Source: Tabrizicola sp. (lineage in GTDB: Bacteria > Pseudomonadota > Alphaproteobacteria > Rhodobacterales > Rhodobacteraceae). Taken from it: a stretch of 64,000 nt of DNA. Where the stretch lies: contig NZ_JAEULO010000023.1 in assembly GCF_016793705.1 (NCBI RefSeq), forward strand, positions 22,589-86,588. Reading direction: 5' to 3'. The number at the start of each line of letters is the position of its first letter. Positions within the stretch are counted from its first letter, which is position 1. Below are positions 26,256-34,078 of this stretch, piece by piece. A program made the translations under genes and the position numbers. The notes below the pieces were generated by a model that worked only from the letters and a program-made list of their open reading frames with translations, was not told where the DNA came from and made no database searches.

Positions 26256-28247
26256 ATGAGCCGCCTCGATCGTCTGCTGCGTCCGCGCCACATCGCCGTC
26301 CTCGGCGCCGGTTGGGCGCTGAATGTCATCGAGCAATGCCGGAAGATGGGCTTCAAGGGCCCGGTCTGGCCGGTGCATCCGACCAAGACTGAAATCGGCG
26401 GGCTGAAGACCTATGCAAGCCTTGCCGAGCTGCCAGAGCCGCCGGATGCCACCTTCATCGGCGTCAACCGGCATGCGACGCTGGATGTCGTTGCCGAGCT
26501 TGCCGCCATGGGTGCGGGCGGCGCGATCTGCTTCGCCTCGGGCTGGACCGAGGCGGGGGAGCCGGGGTTGCAGGACAGGCTGGTCGCGTCGGCGGGCGAC
26601 ATGCCGATTCTGGGGCCGAACTGCTATGGGGTGATCAACTACCTTGACGGGGCGCTCCTCTGGCCCGACCAGCATGGCGGGGCACGGGTGGAGAAGGGCG
26701 TGGCGCTGGTCAGCCAGTCCTCGAACATCGTGATCAACCTCGGGATGCAGCAGCGCGGGCTGCCGGTGGCCTATGTTGCCTGTCTCGGCAACGCGGCCGT
26801 CGTGGGCCTCGCGGAACTGACCGGGGCGCTTCTGGACGATCCGCGGGTGACGGCGGTGGGCCTGTACATCGAGGGGATCGACGATGCCCCGGCCTTCGCG
26901 GCGCTTGCCGAGAAGGCGCGTGCGCTGGGCAAGGGCGTGGTCGCCATCAAGTCGGGGAAGACGGAGCTTTCCCGCACAGCGGCGGCCTCGCACACGGCTT
27001 CGCTGGCCGGTGGGGGCGCTGCCTCCAGTGCCTTCCTGCGGCAGATCGGGGTGGCGGAGGTCGACACGCCAAGCGAACTGATCGAGACGCTGAAGATATT
27101 CCATGTCCATGGGCCGCGGATCGGCACGCGGATCTGTTCGCTGTCCTGTTCGGGGGGCGAGGCGGGGCTGGTCGCCGACCTTGCCGCGCCCTACGGCATC
27201 GACTTCCCGCCGGTGCCGAAGCCGACGCACGACCGGCTCTTTGCCGTGCTGGGCGAGATCCCCACCATCTCCAATCCATTGGACTACCACACCTTCATCT
27301 GGGGCGACGGGCCGAAGACGACCGAGGTCTTCACCGCCATGCTGGAGGCCTATGACGCGGGCCTCTACATCGTCGACACGCCCCGCACCGACCGCTGCTC
27401 GGATGACTGGTATCAGCCCGCGCTTGACGCGATGGTTGCGGCGCAGAAGACCGCCGGGAAACCCGCCTTCCCGGTCGCGTCGATGCCGGAGAATTTCGGC
27501 GAAGGCCGGGTGCAGGCGATGATGGATCAGGGCGTCTCGGCGCTTCTCGGGATCGAGACAGCGCTGGCGGCGGTGAAGGCGGCGCAGACCCCGGCGGGGC
27601 TGGCGGGCTGGCGGCCGGTGGCGGCTCTGCCCCCGCGCGAGGCGCGGATACTGTCCGAGGCCGAGGGCAAGGCGCTGCTGGCGTCGGCGGGCGTGCCGGT
27701 GCCAAAGGCGGTGTCGGGCACGACGCTGGCCGAAGTTCAGGCCAGGGCGAAAGGCCTGCGCGCGCCGCTGGCGCTGAAGGGTCTGGGATTTGCCCACAAG
27801 ACCGAGGCCGGGGCGGTGCGCCTGGGCCTGGCGAGCCTGGAGGGGCAGGCCGAGATGGCGGGTGCGACCGGCTATCTGGCGGAAGAGATGGTGACGGGGA
27901 TCGCCGGAGAAATCCTGCTCGGGCTGCGGCGCGATCCGGTCTACGGGGTGACGCTGACACTGGGCATGGGGGGCGTCACCGCCGAGGTGCTGGCCGACAC
28001 GGTGACGCTGGTCCTGCCCGCGACCGAGGCCGAAGTCCTGGCGGCGCTGCGTCGGCTGCGACTCTGGCCGCTGCTCGACGCCTACCGCGGGCGACCGAAG
28101 GCCGACATGGGGGCGATCGCGGCGATGGCGGTGTGTTTGGGCGCGCTGATGCTGGCCGACGAGCGCCTTGAGGAAATTGAAATCAACCCCGTCCTCGTGC
28201 GTGAACAGGGCGCCGTGGCGGTGGACGCCCTGATCAGGAGGACATGA
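26256..28247 (+). CDS. ADP-forming acyl-CoA ligase (acetate-CoA ligase family), putative butyrobetaine/carnitine activator
   Basis: A 663-residue NDP-forming acyl-CoA synthetase. The CoA-binding Rossmann domain is at about 5-125 (HIAVLGAGWALNVIEQC). Two succinyl-CoA-ligase-like domains follow, with the phosphohistidine segment SHTASLAGGGAASSAF and LSCSGGEAGLVADLA. A C-terminal ATP-grasp (about 460-663) ends EEIEINPVLVREQ. Its stop overlaps the CaiD-like gene. Carnitine systems usually use AMP-forming CaiC or CoA-transferase CaiB; this enzyme type would be a different way to activate the betaine substrate. Substrate inferred. Confidence 0.9.
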   Translation: MSRLDRLLRPRHIAVLGAGWALNVIEQCRKMGFKGPVWPVHPTKTEIGGLKTYASLAELPEPPDATFIGVNRHATLDVVAELAAMGAGGAICFASGWTEAGEPGLQDRLVASAGDMPILGPNCYGVINYLDGALLWPDQHGGARVEKGVALVSQSSNIVINLGMQQRGLPVAYVACLGNAAVVGLAELTGALLDDPRVTAVGLYIEGIDDAPAFAALAEKARALGKGVVAIKSGKTELSRTAAASHTASLAGGGAASSAFLRQIGVAEVDTPSELIETLKIFHVHGPRIGTRICSLSCSGGEAGLVADLAAPYGIDFPPVPKPTHDRLFAVLGEIPTISNPLDYHTFIWGDGPKTTEVFTAMLEAYDAGLYIVDTPRTDRCSDDWYQPALDAMVAAQKTAGKPAFPVASMPENFGEGRVQAMMDQGVSALLGIETALAAVKAAQTPAGLAGWRPVAALPPREARILSEAEGKALLASAGVPVPKAVSGTTLAEVQARAKGLRAPLALKGLGFAHKTEAGAVRLGLASLEGQAEMAGATGYLAEEMVTGIAGEILLGLRRDPVYGVTLTLGMGGVTAEVLADTVTLVLPATEAEVLAALRRLRLWPLLDAYRGRPKADMGAIAAMAVCLGALMLADERLEEIEINPVLVREQGAVAVDALIRRT

Positions 28248-29047
28248 TGGCAATGGAAATGCGGACCGAAGGCCCGGTGAAGACCCGCCGCGAGGGGGCG
28301 ATCCTCGAAGTCACGCTCGACGCGCCCAAGGCCAATGCGATCAGCCTGAAGACCAGCCGGGTGATGGGCCTCGTCTTCCGCGACTTCCGCGACGACGACA
28401 GCCTGCGGGTCTGCATCCTGCGCGCGGCGGGCGAGAAGTTCTTCTGCCCCGGCTGGGACCTGAAGGCCGCTGCCGAGGGTGATGCGGTCGACGGCGACTA
28501 CGGCGTTGGGGGCTTTGGCGGCTTGCAGGAGTTGCCGAACCTGAACAAGCCGGTGATTGCCGCCGTGCAGGGCATCTGCTGCGGCGGCGGGCTGGAGCTG
28601 GCGCTGTCGGCGGACCTGATCCTCTGTTCCGCGAATGCCACCTTCGCGCTGCCGGAAATCCGAAGTGGCACGGTGGCGGATGCCGCCTCGATCAAGCTGC
28701 CGAAGCGCATCCCCTATCACGTCGCGATGGACCTCCTCCTGACCGGCCGCTGGTTCGATGCCGAGGAGGCCTTCCGCTGGGGGCTGGTCAAGGAGGTCTG
28801 CGCGCCGGAGGACCTGCTGGAGAAGACCTGGGCGCTGGCGCGGCTTCTGGAAAGCGGGCCACCGCTGGTCTATGCGGCGATCAAGGAAGTGGTGCGCGAG
28901 GCGGAAAACATGCGCTTCCAGGACGCGCTGAACCGGGTCAGCAAGCGCCTGCTGCCGACGGTGGACCGGCTTTACTCCAGCGAGGACCAGCTGGAGGGGG
29001 CGCGGGCCTTTGCGGAGAAGCGCGATCCGGTGTGGAAGGGGAAGTGA
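28247..29047 (+). CDS. Enoyl-CoA hydratase (CaiD-like, putative crotonobetainyl-CoA hydratase)
   Basis: A 266-residue crotonase-fold enzyme. LRAAGEKFFCPGWDLK forms the first oxyanion-hole strand, GICCGGGLELALSADLILC the second, and LPEIRSGTVADAA the region of the catalytic Glu. The start has AGGAGG directly upstream; two other nearby ATGs are possible. It overlaps the ADP-forming ligase gene. By context it hydrates crotonobetainyl-CoA to carnitinyl-CoA. Confidence 0.9.
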   Translation: MAMEMRTEGPVKTRREGAILEVTLDAPKANAISLKTSRVMGLVFRDFRDDDSLRVCILRAAGEKFFCPGWDLKAAAEGDAVDGDYGVGGFGGLQELPNLNKPVIAAVQGICCGGGLELALSADLILCSANATFALPEIRSGTVADAASIKLPKRIPYHVAMDLLLTGRWFDAEEAFRWGLVKEVCAPEDLLEKTWALARLLESGPPLVYAAIKEVVREAENMRFQDALNRVSKRLLPTVDRLYSSEDQLEGARAFAEKRDPVWKGK

Positions 29048-29094
29048 TCCTTTCGTAGGATGGGCAAGAGTGACGATCCTGCTGTGGAACCGCC

Positions 29095-29562
29095 ATGACC
29101 CACGACTACACCACCCGCATCCTCTGGACCGGCAACCGGGGCGAGGGGACGGCGCATTACAAGGCCTATGACCGGACCTGGGACATCGCGGTGCCGGGGA
29201 AGCCGCCCGTGCAATGCTCCAACGATCCGCTGTTGGGCGGCGATCCGGCGAAGATGAACCCGGAGGATCTGCTGCTCTCGGCGCTCTCGGCCTGCCATAT
29301 GCTCTGGTATCTGCACTATGCGTCCGATGCCGGGATCATGGTGACGGGATACTCCGACAGTCCAGTTGGCGTCGGAGAAGTCGGTCGCGGCGGGGCGGGG
29401 CGGTTCGTGAGGGTGACGCTGCGTCCGCATGTGGTGGTGAAGGCGGGGGCCGATCTGGTGGCTGCTGAGGCCATCCATCACCGCATCCACCAGGTCTGCT
29501 TCATCGCGCGGTCGGTGAATTTCCCGGTGGACTACGCGCCGAGCTTCGAGGTTGCGGGCTGA
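29095..29562 (+). CDS. OsmC-family peroxiredoxin
   Basis: A 155-residue OsmC/Ohr-type protein. Redox cysteines are Cys67 (LLSALSACHMLWYLH) and Cys135 (IHQVCFIARS), the positions used by the family to reduce organic hydroperoxides. It lies 47 bases after the hydratase gene and has a weak ribosome site. A functional tie to carnitine use is not evident; protection from peroxide made by flavin enzymes nearby is one possibility. Confidence 0.9.
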   Translation: MTHDYTTRILWTGNRGEGTAHYKAYDRTWDIAVPGKPPVQCSNDPLLGGDPAKMNPEDLLLSALSACHMLWYLHYASDAGIMVTGYSDSPVGVGEVGRGGAGRFVRVTLRPHVVVKAGADLVAAEAIHHRIHQVCFIARSVNFPVDYAPSFEVAG

Positions 29563-29600
29563 GGGAACTGCTCGTCGGTAACTTCGTCCCTTCGCGAAGG

Positions 29601-29633
29601 CCTCCGGCGGGGATATTTGCGCCAGTATGAAGG
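29601..29633 (+). repeat. GGGGATATTTG intergenic motif between osmC-like and GMC genes
   Basis: A full copy (CCTCCGGCGGGGATATTTG then CGCCAGTATGAAGG). The rest of the 211-base gap contains a GGACGG...CCGTCC-type dyad but no gene. Confidence 0.85.
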
Positions 29634-29773
29634 CCGTATGGGGGCGCCCTTCTCTTCCGACGAGAAGACGAAGTCGCACGAGGAGCAATCCCGGCGCGAC
29701 ATCCGGTGTCGCAAACCGGACGGTTCCGGTCCGGACCCGCCGCTAGGGTCACGGGCGGTGGCCGGGGGCGGGC

Positions 29774-31387
29774 ATGGACGAGAGCGATTACATCATCGTG
29801 GGGGCGGGTTCGGCGGGCTGCGTGCTGGCGGAACGGCTGACGGCGAACGGTCGGCACAAGGTCACTCTGCTGGAGGCGGGGGGCACCGACCGGCGGTTCT
29901 ATGTGCAGCTGCCCCTGGGCTACGGCAAGCTCTTCTACGATCCGGCGGTGAACTGGCTCTACAGGACCGAGCCTGATCCGGGGCTGGCGGGGGCGCGGGA
30001 CCATTGGCCAAGGGGCAAGCTTCTGGGCGGGTCGTCCAGCATCAATGCGATGGTCTGGATCCGGGGGCATCGGGCGGATTACGAGGACTGGGGGCGCGTG
30101 GGCTCCGGCTGGGGCTGGGAGGAGTGTCTGAGCGCCTACAAGGCGATGGAGGACAACGAGGCGGGTGGGGATGAGTGGCGAGGGTCGGGGGGGCCGCTTT
30201 TCATCTCGGCCAATCGGTCGGGGCTGCATCCGTTGGTGAAAAGCTACGTCGCGGCTTGCGGCGAGGCGGGGCTGGCGGAGAACGCGGATTTCAACGGCGA
30301 ACGGCAGGAGGGCGCCGGGATCTACCAGATGACGATCAAGGGGGCGCGGCGGAACTCGGCGGCGCGGGCCTTCCTGCGACCGGCGATGCGGCGCGCGAAC
30401 CTTCGGGTGGTAACGGGCGCGCTGGTCAGCCGGGTGGTCATCGAGGGCGGTCGGGCGGTGGGTGTGGAATATCGCCGGGGCGGCGAGACGCATCTGCTGC
30501 GGGCAAAGGCCGAGGTGATCCTGGCGGGGGGCGCGATCAACTCGCCGCAGCTCTTGCAGCTGTCGGGGATCGGACCGGCGGCCTTGTTGCAATCATTGGG
30601 TATTCCCCTGGCGCTGGACAATCCGAATGTGGGCGACCATCTGAGCGACCATCAGGGGATCAACTACAGCTGGTCGATGAAGGTCCCCACATACAATGAC
30701 GAGTTGCGGCCCTGGTGGGGGAAGGTCAGGGCAGGGTTGCAGTATTTCCTGGGCGGCGGTGGACCGCTTGCGAAATCTATCAACCACGGCGGCGGGTTCT
30801 TCCGGACGAAGGCAGACCTGGACCGGCCGAACATGCAGCTCTATTTCCAGGCGTTTTCCACCCTGATCCCGCGCGAGGGCGAACGCCCCCTGCTGACGCC
30901 GGATCCCTGGTCGGGGATGTCGATCGGCCTCTCCAACTGCCGCCCGACCAGTCGGGGACATATTCGGCTGCGGAGTGCGCGGGCGGAGGATCACCCGGTG
31001 ATCACGGCGAATGCGTTTTCCACCGAGAACGACGTCGAGGAGATGCTGGCGGCGGTGAAATACCTGCGCCACATCGCGGCGCAACCCGCAATGGCCCGGC
31101 TGATCAAGGAGGAGTTGCGACCGGGGCCGGAGGTGGTGACGGACGAGGGCCTGATCGACGATTTCCGCGCCCGGTCGGGGACGGTCTACCACCCGAGCTG
31201 CACTTGCCGGATGGGGCGGGAGGCGGCGACCTCGGTGGTGGATGCGGGGCTCAGGGTGCATGGGGTGGGCGGTTTGCGGGTGATCGACGCCAGCGCCTTC
31301 CCGAACATCATCGCCGGGAACACCAATGCGCCCGCCATGCTGATGGGCTGGAAGGGGGCGGAGGCGGTGTTGCGCGACGCGCGGTGA
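29774..31387 (+). CDS. GMC-family oxidoreductase (choline-dehydrogenase-like)
   Basis: A 537-residue FAD-dependent alcohol dehydrogenase. The N-terminal FAD motif is YIIVGAGSAGCVLAERL. HWPRGKLLGGSSSINAMVW and GGAINSPQLLQLSGIGP are the two GMC signatures; the C-terminal catalytic region has VYHPSCTCRMG and NAPAMLMGWKGAE. It resembles BetA, which oxidises choline to betaine aldehyde. Choline-sulfatase is the next gene, convergent, which supports choline or another alcohol as substrate without proving it. No betB gene is nearby. Confidence 0.9.
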   Translation: MDESDYIIVGAGSAGCVLAERLTANGRHKVTLLEAGGTDRRFYVQLPLGYGKLFYDPAVNWLYRTEPDPGLAGARDHWPRGKLLGGSSSINAMVWIRGHRADYEDWGRVGSGWGWEECLSAYKAMEDNEAGGDEWRGSGGPLFISANRSGLHPLVKSYVAACGEAGLAENADFNGERQEGAGIYQMTIKGARRNSAARAFLRPAMRRANLRVVTGALVSRVVIEGGRAVGVEYRRGGETHLLRAKAEVILAGGAINSPQLLQLSGIGPAALLQSLGIPLALDNPNVGDHLSDHQGINYSWSMKVPTYNDELRPWWGKVRAGLQYFLGGGGPLAKSINHGGGFFRTKADLDRPNMQLYFQAFSTLIPREGERPLLTPDPWSGMSIGLSNCRPTSRGHIRLRSARAEDHPVITANAFSTENDVEEMLAAVKYLRHIAAQPAMARLIKEELRPGPEVVTDEGLIDDFRARSGTVYHPSCTCRMGREAATSVVDAGLRVHGVGGLRVIDASAFPNIIAGNTNAPAMLMGWKGAEAVLRDAR

Positions 31388-31475
31388 ACGGGAAGCCGTC
31401 CTCGGGGCATCGAGCCCCTCGGAGGCGCTGCCGCGGAAAGGTGCGGGGCCGGTCGCGTTCGGGATGCGGCGGATG

Positions 31476-31508
31476 CCTCCGGCGGGGATATTTGCGCCAG
31501 TATGAAAG
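31476..31508 (+). repeat. GGGGATATTTG intergenic motif between convergent genes
   Basis: A full copy (CCTCCGGCGGGGATATTTG then CGCCAGTATGAAAG) 16 bases downstream of the betC stop, read in reverse relative to betC. It lies between the converging GMC and betC genes. Confidence 0.85.
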
Positions 31509-31523
31509 CCGGAATCTGGGCAG

Positions 31524-33026
31524 CTATTCGCCGCGGGGGAAGCGCTTGTTCTCCTCCAGCACGTTCAGGTCCATGTGGTTGCGCATGTAGCGTTCCGAGG
31601 CTGCGCGGAGGGGCTGGTGGTCCCAGGGGAAATAGGCGCCGTTCCTGAGCGCCTCATAGACCACCCAGCGGCGGGCCTGGCTTTCGCGCACCTGCGCGTC
31701 ATAGGCAGCAAGATCCCAGCGGGCGTCGGCGAGCTTGCGGAAATGGGCGAGAATCTCGGCGGCGCGGGGGTCGGCGGCGAGGTTCGCGCGTTCGCGCGGG
31801 TCGTTTTCCACATCGAACAGCAATTCCGGGTCCGCCGGGCAGCGGATGTATTTCCAGGCGCCGTCGCGCAGCGCGACCATCGGGGTGATCGTGCCCTCGG
31901 CGGCGTATTCCATCGCGACCGGCGGCCGGGGCGCGCCGTTTGCCACCGGGATCAGGTTGACGCCTTCGGTCCAGGGGGCGACCTCGTCCATCGAGATGCC
32001 CGCCAGCGCGGCAAGGGTGGGGGTGAGGTCGACGGAGGAGACCGGGGTTTCCACCAGACCGGCGGGCATTTCGGGCGCGGCGATCATCAGGGGGACGCGG
32101 GCCGAGCCCTCGAAGAAGGTCATCTTGAACCAGAGCCCGTGTTCGCCCAGCATCTCGCCGTGGTCGGAAAGGAAGACGACCTGCGCTTCCTGCCTGGTCG
32201 CTTCCAGCACCGCGAGGATCTCGCCGATCTTGTCGTCGATGTAGGAGATGTTGGCGAAATAGGCCTGTTTGGCGCGGCGGATGTGGTCGGGAGTGATTTC
32301 CATCCCCTTCCAGTCGCAGGCGTCCATCAGGCGCTTGGAATGGGGGTCCATGTCCTCATAGGCCAGGCCTTCGGGCGGTTCGCATTCCGGGGCGCCTTCG
32401 TAGAGGTCCCAGTACTTGCGGCGGGCCACGAAGGGGTCGTGCGGATGGGTGAAGCTGACCGTCAGGCACCAGGGGCGGGGGTCCTGGCCGCGAGACAGGT
32501 CGTAGAGTTTCTGGACGGCCTGGAAGGCCACGTCGTCGTCGTATTCGTACTGGTTGGTGATCTCGGCCACGCCCGCGCCCGTCACCGAGCCGAGGTTGTG
32601 ATACCACCAGTCGATCCGCTCGCCGGGCTTGCGGTAGTCGGGGGTCCAGCCGAAATCGGCGGGGTAGATGTCGGTGGTCAGGCGCTCCTCGAAGCCGTGG
32701 AGCTGGTCGGGGCCGACGAAATGCATCTTGCCGGAAAGTGCGGTCTGGTAGCCCGCGCGGCGCAGGTGGTGGGCGTAGGTCGGGATGTCCGAGCAGAATT
32801 CGGCGGCGTTGTCGTAGACCCTTGTCCGGCTGGGAAGCTGGCCGGACATGAAGCTGGCCCGCGCCGGGGCGCAGAGGGGGGATGCCGTATAGCAGTTCTG
32901 GAAGCGGGCTGACCGGGCGGCGAGGCGCTTCAGGTTCGGGGTATGCAGAAAATCGGCCGGGCCATCGGGGAAGAGCGTGCCGTTCAGCTGGTCGACCATC
33001 AGGATCAGGAGGTTGGGCTTCGGCAT
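31524..33026 (-). CDS. betC: Choline-sulfatase
   Basis: A 500-residue type I sulfatase that releases choline from the osmolyte choline-O-sulfate. Cys52 in CAPARAS (C-x-P-x-R) is the residue converted to formylglycine. N-terminal LLILMVDQLNG and HPHDPF hold metal ligands, and FLSDHGEMLGEHGLWFKMTF the second metal set. The C-terminal dimer tail RNHMDLNVLEENKRFPRG is typical of BetC. It lies 87 bases downstream of bhcR on the same strand, so the two could share a transcript. Confidence 0.94.
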   Translation of the reverse strand: MPKPNLLILMVDQLNGTLFPDGPADFLHTPNLKRLAARSARFQNCYTASPLCAPARASFMSGQLPSRTRVYDNAAEFCSDIPTYAHHLRRAGYQTALSGKMHFVGPDQLHGFEERLTTDIYPADFGWTPDYRKPGERIDWWYHNLGSVTGAGVAEITNQYEYDDDVAFQAVQKLYDLSRGQDPRPWCLTVSFTHPHDPFVARRKYWDLYEGAPECEPPEGLAYEDMDPHSKRLMDACDWKGMEITPDHIRRAKQAYFANISYIDDKIGEILAVLEATRQEAQVVFLSDHGEMLGEHGLWFKMTFFEGSARVPLMIAAPEMPAGLVETPVSSVDLTPTLAALAGISMDEVAPWTEGVNLIPVANGAPRPPVAMEYAAEGTITPMVALRDGAWKYIRCPADPELLFDVENDPRERANLAADPRAAEILAHFRKLADARWDLAAYDAQVRESQARRWVVYEALRNGAYFPWDHQPLRAASERYMRNHMDLNVLEENKRFPRGE

Positions 33027-33113
33027 CTGGTGGTCCTTCGCTCGCGTTTGCGCCTGTCTATTCCGCCTGCGCGCGCCGTCTGGCCCCCGACCGACCGGCC
33101 CATGTCGAAACCG

Positions 33114-33926
33114 TCATTCGGGTTGGCTGCCGCCTGTCGCTTCCGTCACCTGATCCGCCGCTGCCCGCACCAGCGCGCCGATCCGGGTGGCGTCCGAGAG
33201 CCCCATGCGGAAGGCGGGGCCGGAGACGGAGAGGCCCGCGACCGGCTCGCCATGGGCATTGAAGATCGGGGCGGCGACGCAGCGCATCCCCTCGGCGCGT
33301 TCCTGGTCGTCGATGGAGAATCCGCGGTCACGGGTGCGGGAGAGGTCCCGCAGCAGGGCGCTGTCGCTGGTGAGGGTCAGCGAGGTGAACTTCTCCAACC
33401 CCTTGCGGGCGATGATGCCGCGGGTCTTCTCCTCGGGATACCAGGCGAGGAGCGCCTTGCCGATGCCGGAGGAATGCATCGGCGCGCGGGTGCCGGGCGG
33501 GAAGAAGGCGCGGATCGCCTCGTAGGTCTCGACCTGGGCGACGAAGAAGACCTCGTCCTTGACCTCGATCCCGAGGTTCGCGGTCTCGCCGGTTTCGCGC
33601 ATCAGCGCGTCCATCGGCTGCCGGGCGCGTTCCACCACCTTGGTGCGGCGCAGGAAGGCCGAGCCGACGCGGAAGGCGCCGGGGCCGATGTGCCAGAACT
33701 GGCCGGGTTCGTCGGCCTCGACCATGCCATGCCCTTGCAGGGTGACGAGGGCGCGGAAGACGGTGGCGATGGCCTCGCCGGTGTCTTCGGCGATCTCGGA
33801 AAGCGTGCGACCGGGGTTCAGCGCGACATGGGTCAGGATGTCGAGGCCCCGGTCCAGCGCCTGCACCGTGTTCTGGTCGGTCTTGTCGTGGAACGCCTTC
33901 GGGCGGCCGCGGGGTTTCTGTGCCAT
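33114..33926 (-). CDS. bhcR: IclR-family regulator BhcR
   Basis: A 270-residue IclR-type regulator. The winged helix is at about 20-85 (NTVQALDRGLDILTHVALNP, EIAEDTGEAIATVFRALVTL). The effector domain is at about 95-265 (SSGIGKALLAWYPEEK, CVAAPIFNAHGEPVAGLSVSGP). It is divergent from bhcABCD, the arrangement known in Paracoccus, where BhcR controls the cycle and senses glyoxylate. Start MAQKPRGRPKAF chosen because the upstream 20 residues do not look coding. Confidence 0.93.
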   Translation of the reverse strand: MAQKPRGRPKAFHDKTDQNTVQALDRGLDILTHVALNPGRTLSEIAEDTGEAIATVFRALVTLQGHGMVEADEPGQFWHIGPGAFRVGSAFLRRTKVVERARQPMDALMRETGETANLGIEVKDEVFFVAQVETYEAIRAFFPPGTRAPMHSSGIGKALLAWYPEEKTRGIIARKGLEKFTSLTLTSDSALLRDLSRTRDRGFSIDDQERAEGMRCVAAPIFNAHGEPVAGLSVSGPAFRMGLSDATRIGALVRAAADQVTEATGGSQPE

Positions 33927-34004
33927 GTCGTTTGCCTCCAAAGGCGTGAAAAAGCGCAAGCTGTTGACTGGGCTGGGGATTAGCATGGGTTTGCGACAGT
34001 GAAA

Positions 34005-34022
34005 AATCTTTTCGAAAAAATT
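34005..34022. promoter_or_regulatory. Candidate BhcR operator in the bhcR-bhcA intergenic region
   Basis: The 18-base near-perfect palindrome AATCTTTTCGAAAAAATT (core TTTTCGAAAA) lies in an AT-rich patch between the divergent start codons, 56 bases before bhcA. IclR regulators bind such dyads. Palindrome is seen; identity of the binder is inferred. Confidence 0.45.
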
Positions 34023-34078
34023 GCGCGGATTGGTCGCGGGGCGTAGCTTTTCCGGGCGATCTTTCAGGGAGTTGCCCG

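Noticed and set aside
26028-28253. 741-residue minus-strand ORF
   Set aside because: Antisense to the ADP-forming ligase; Arg/His/Pro-rich shadow frame with no recognisable domain.
33964-33992. TTGACT-spaced sigma-70 promoter for bhcA
   Set aside because: TTGACT is present at 33964, but no -10-like hexamer lies at suitable distance.
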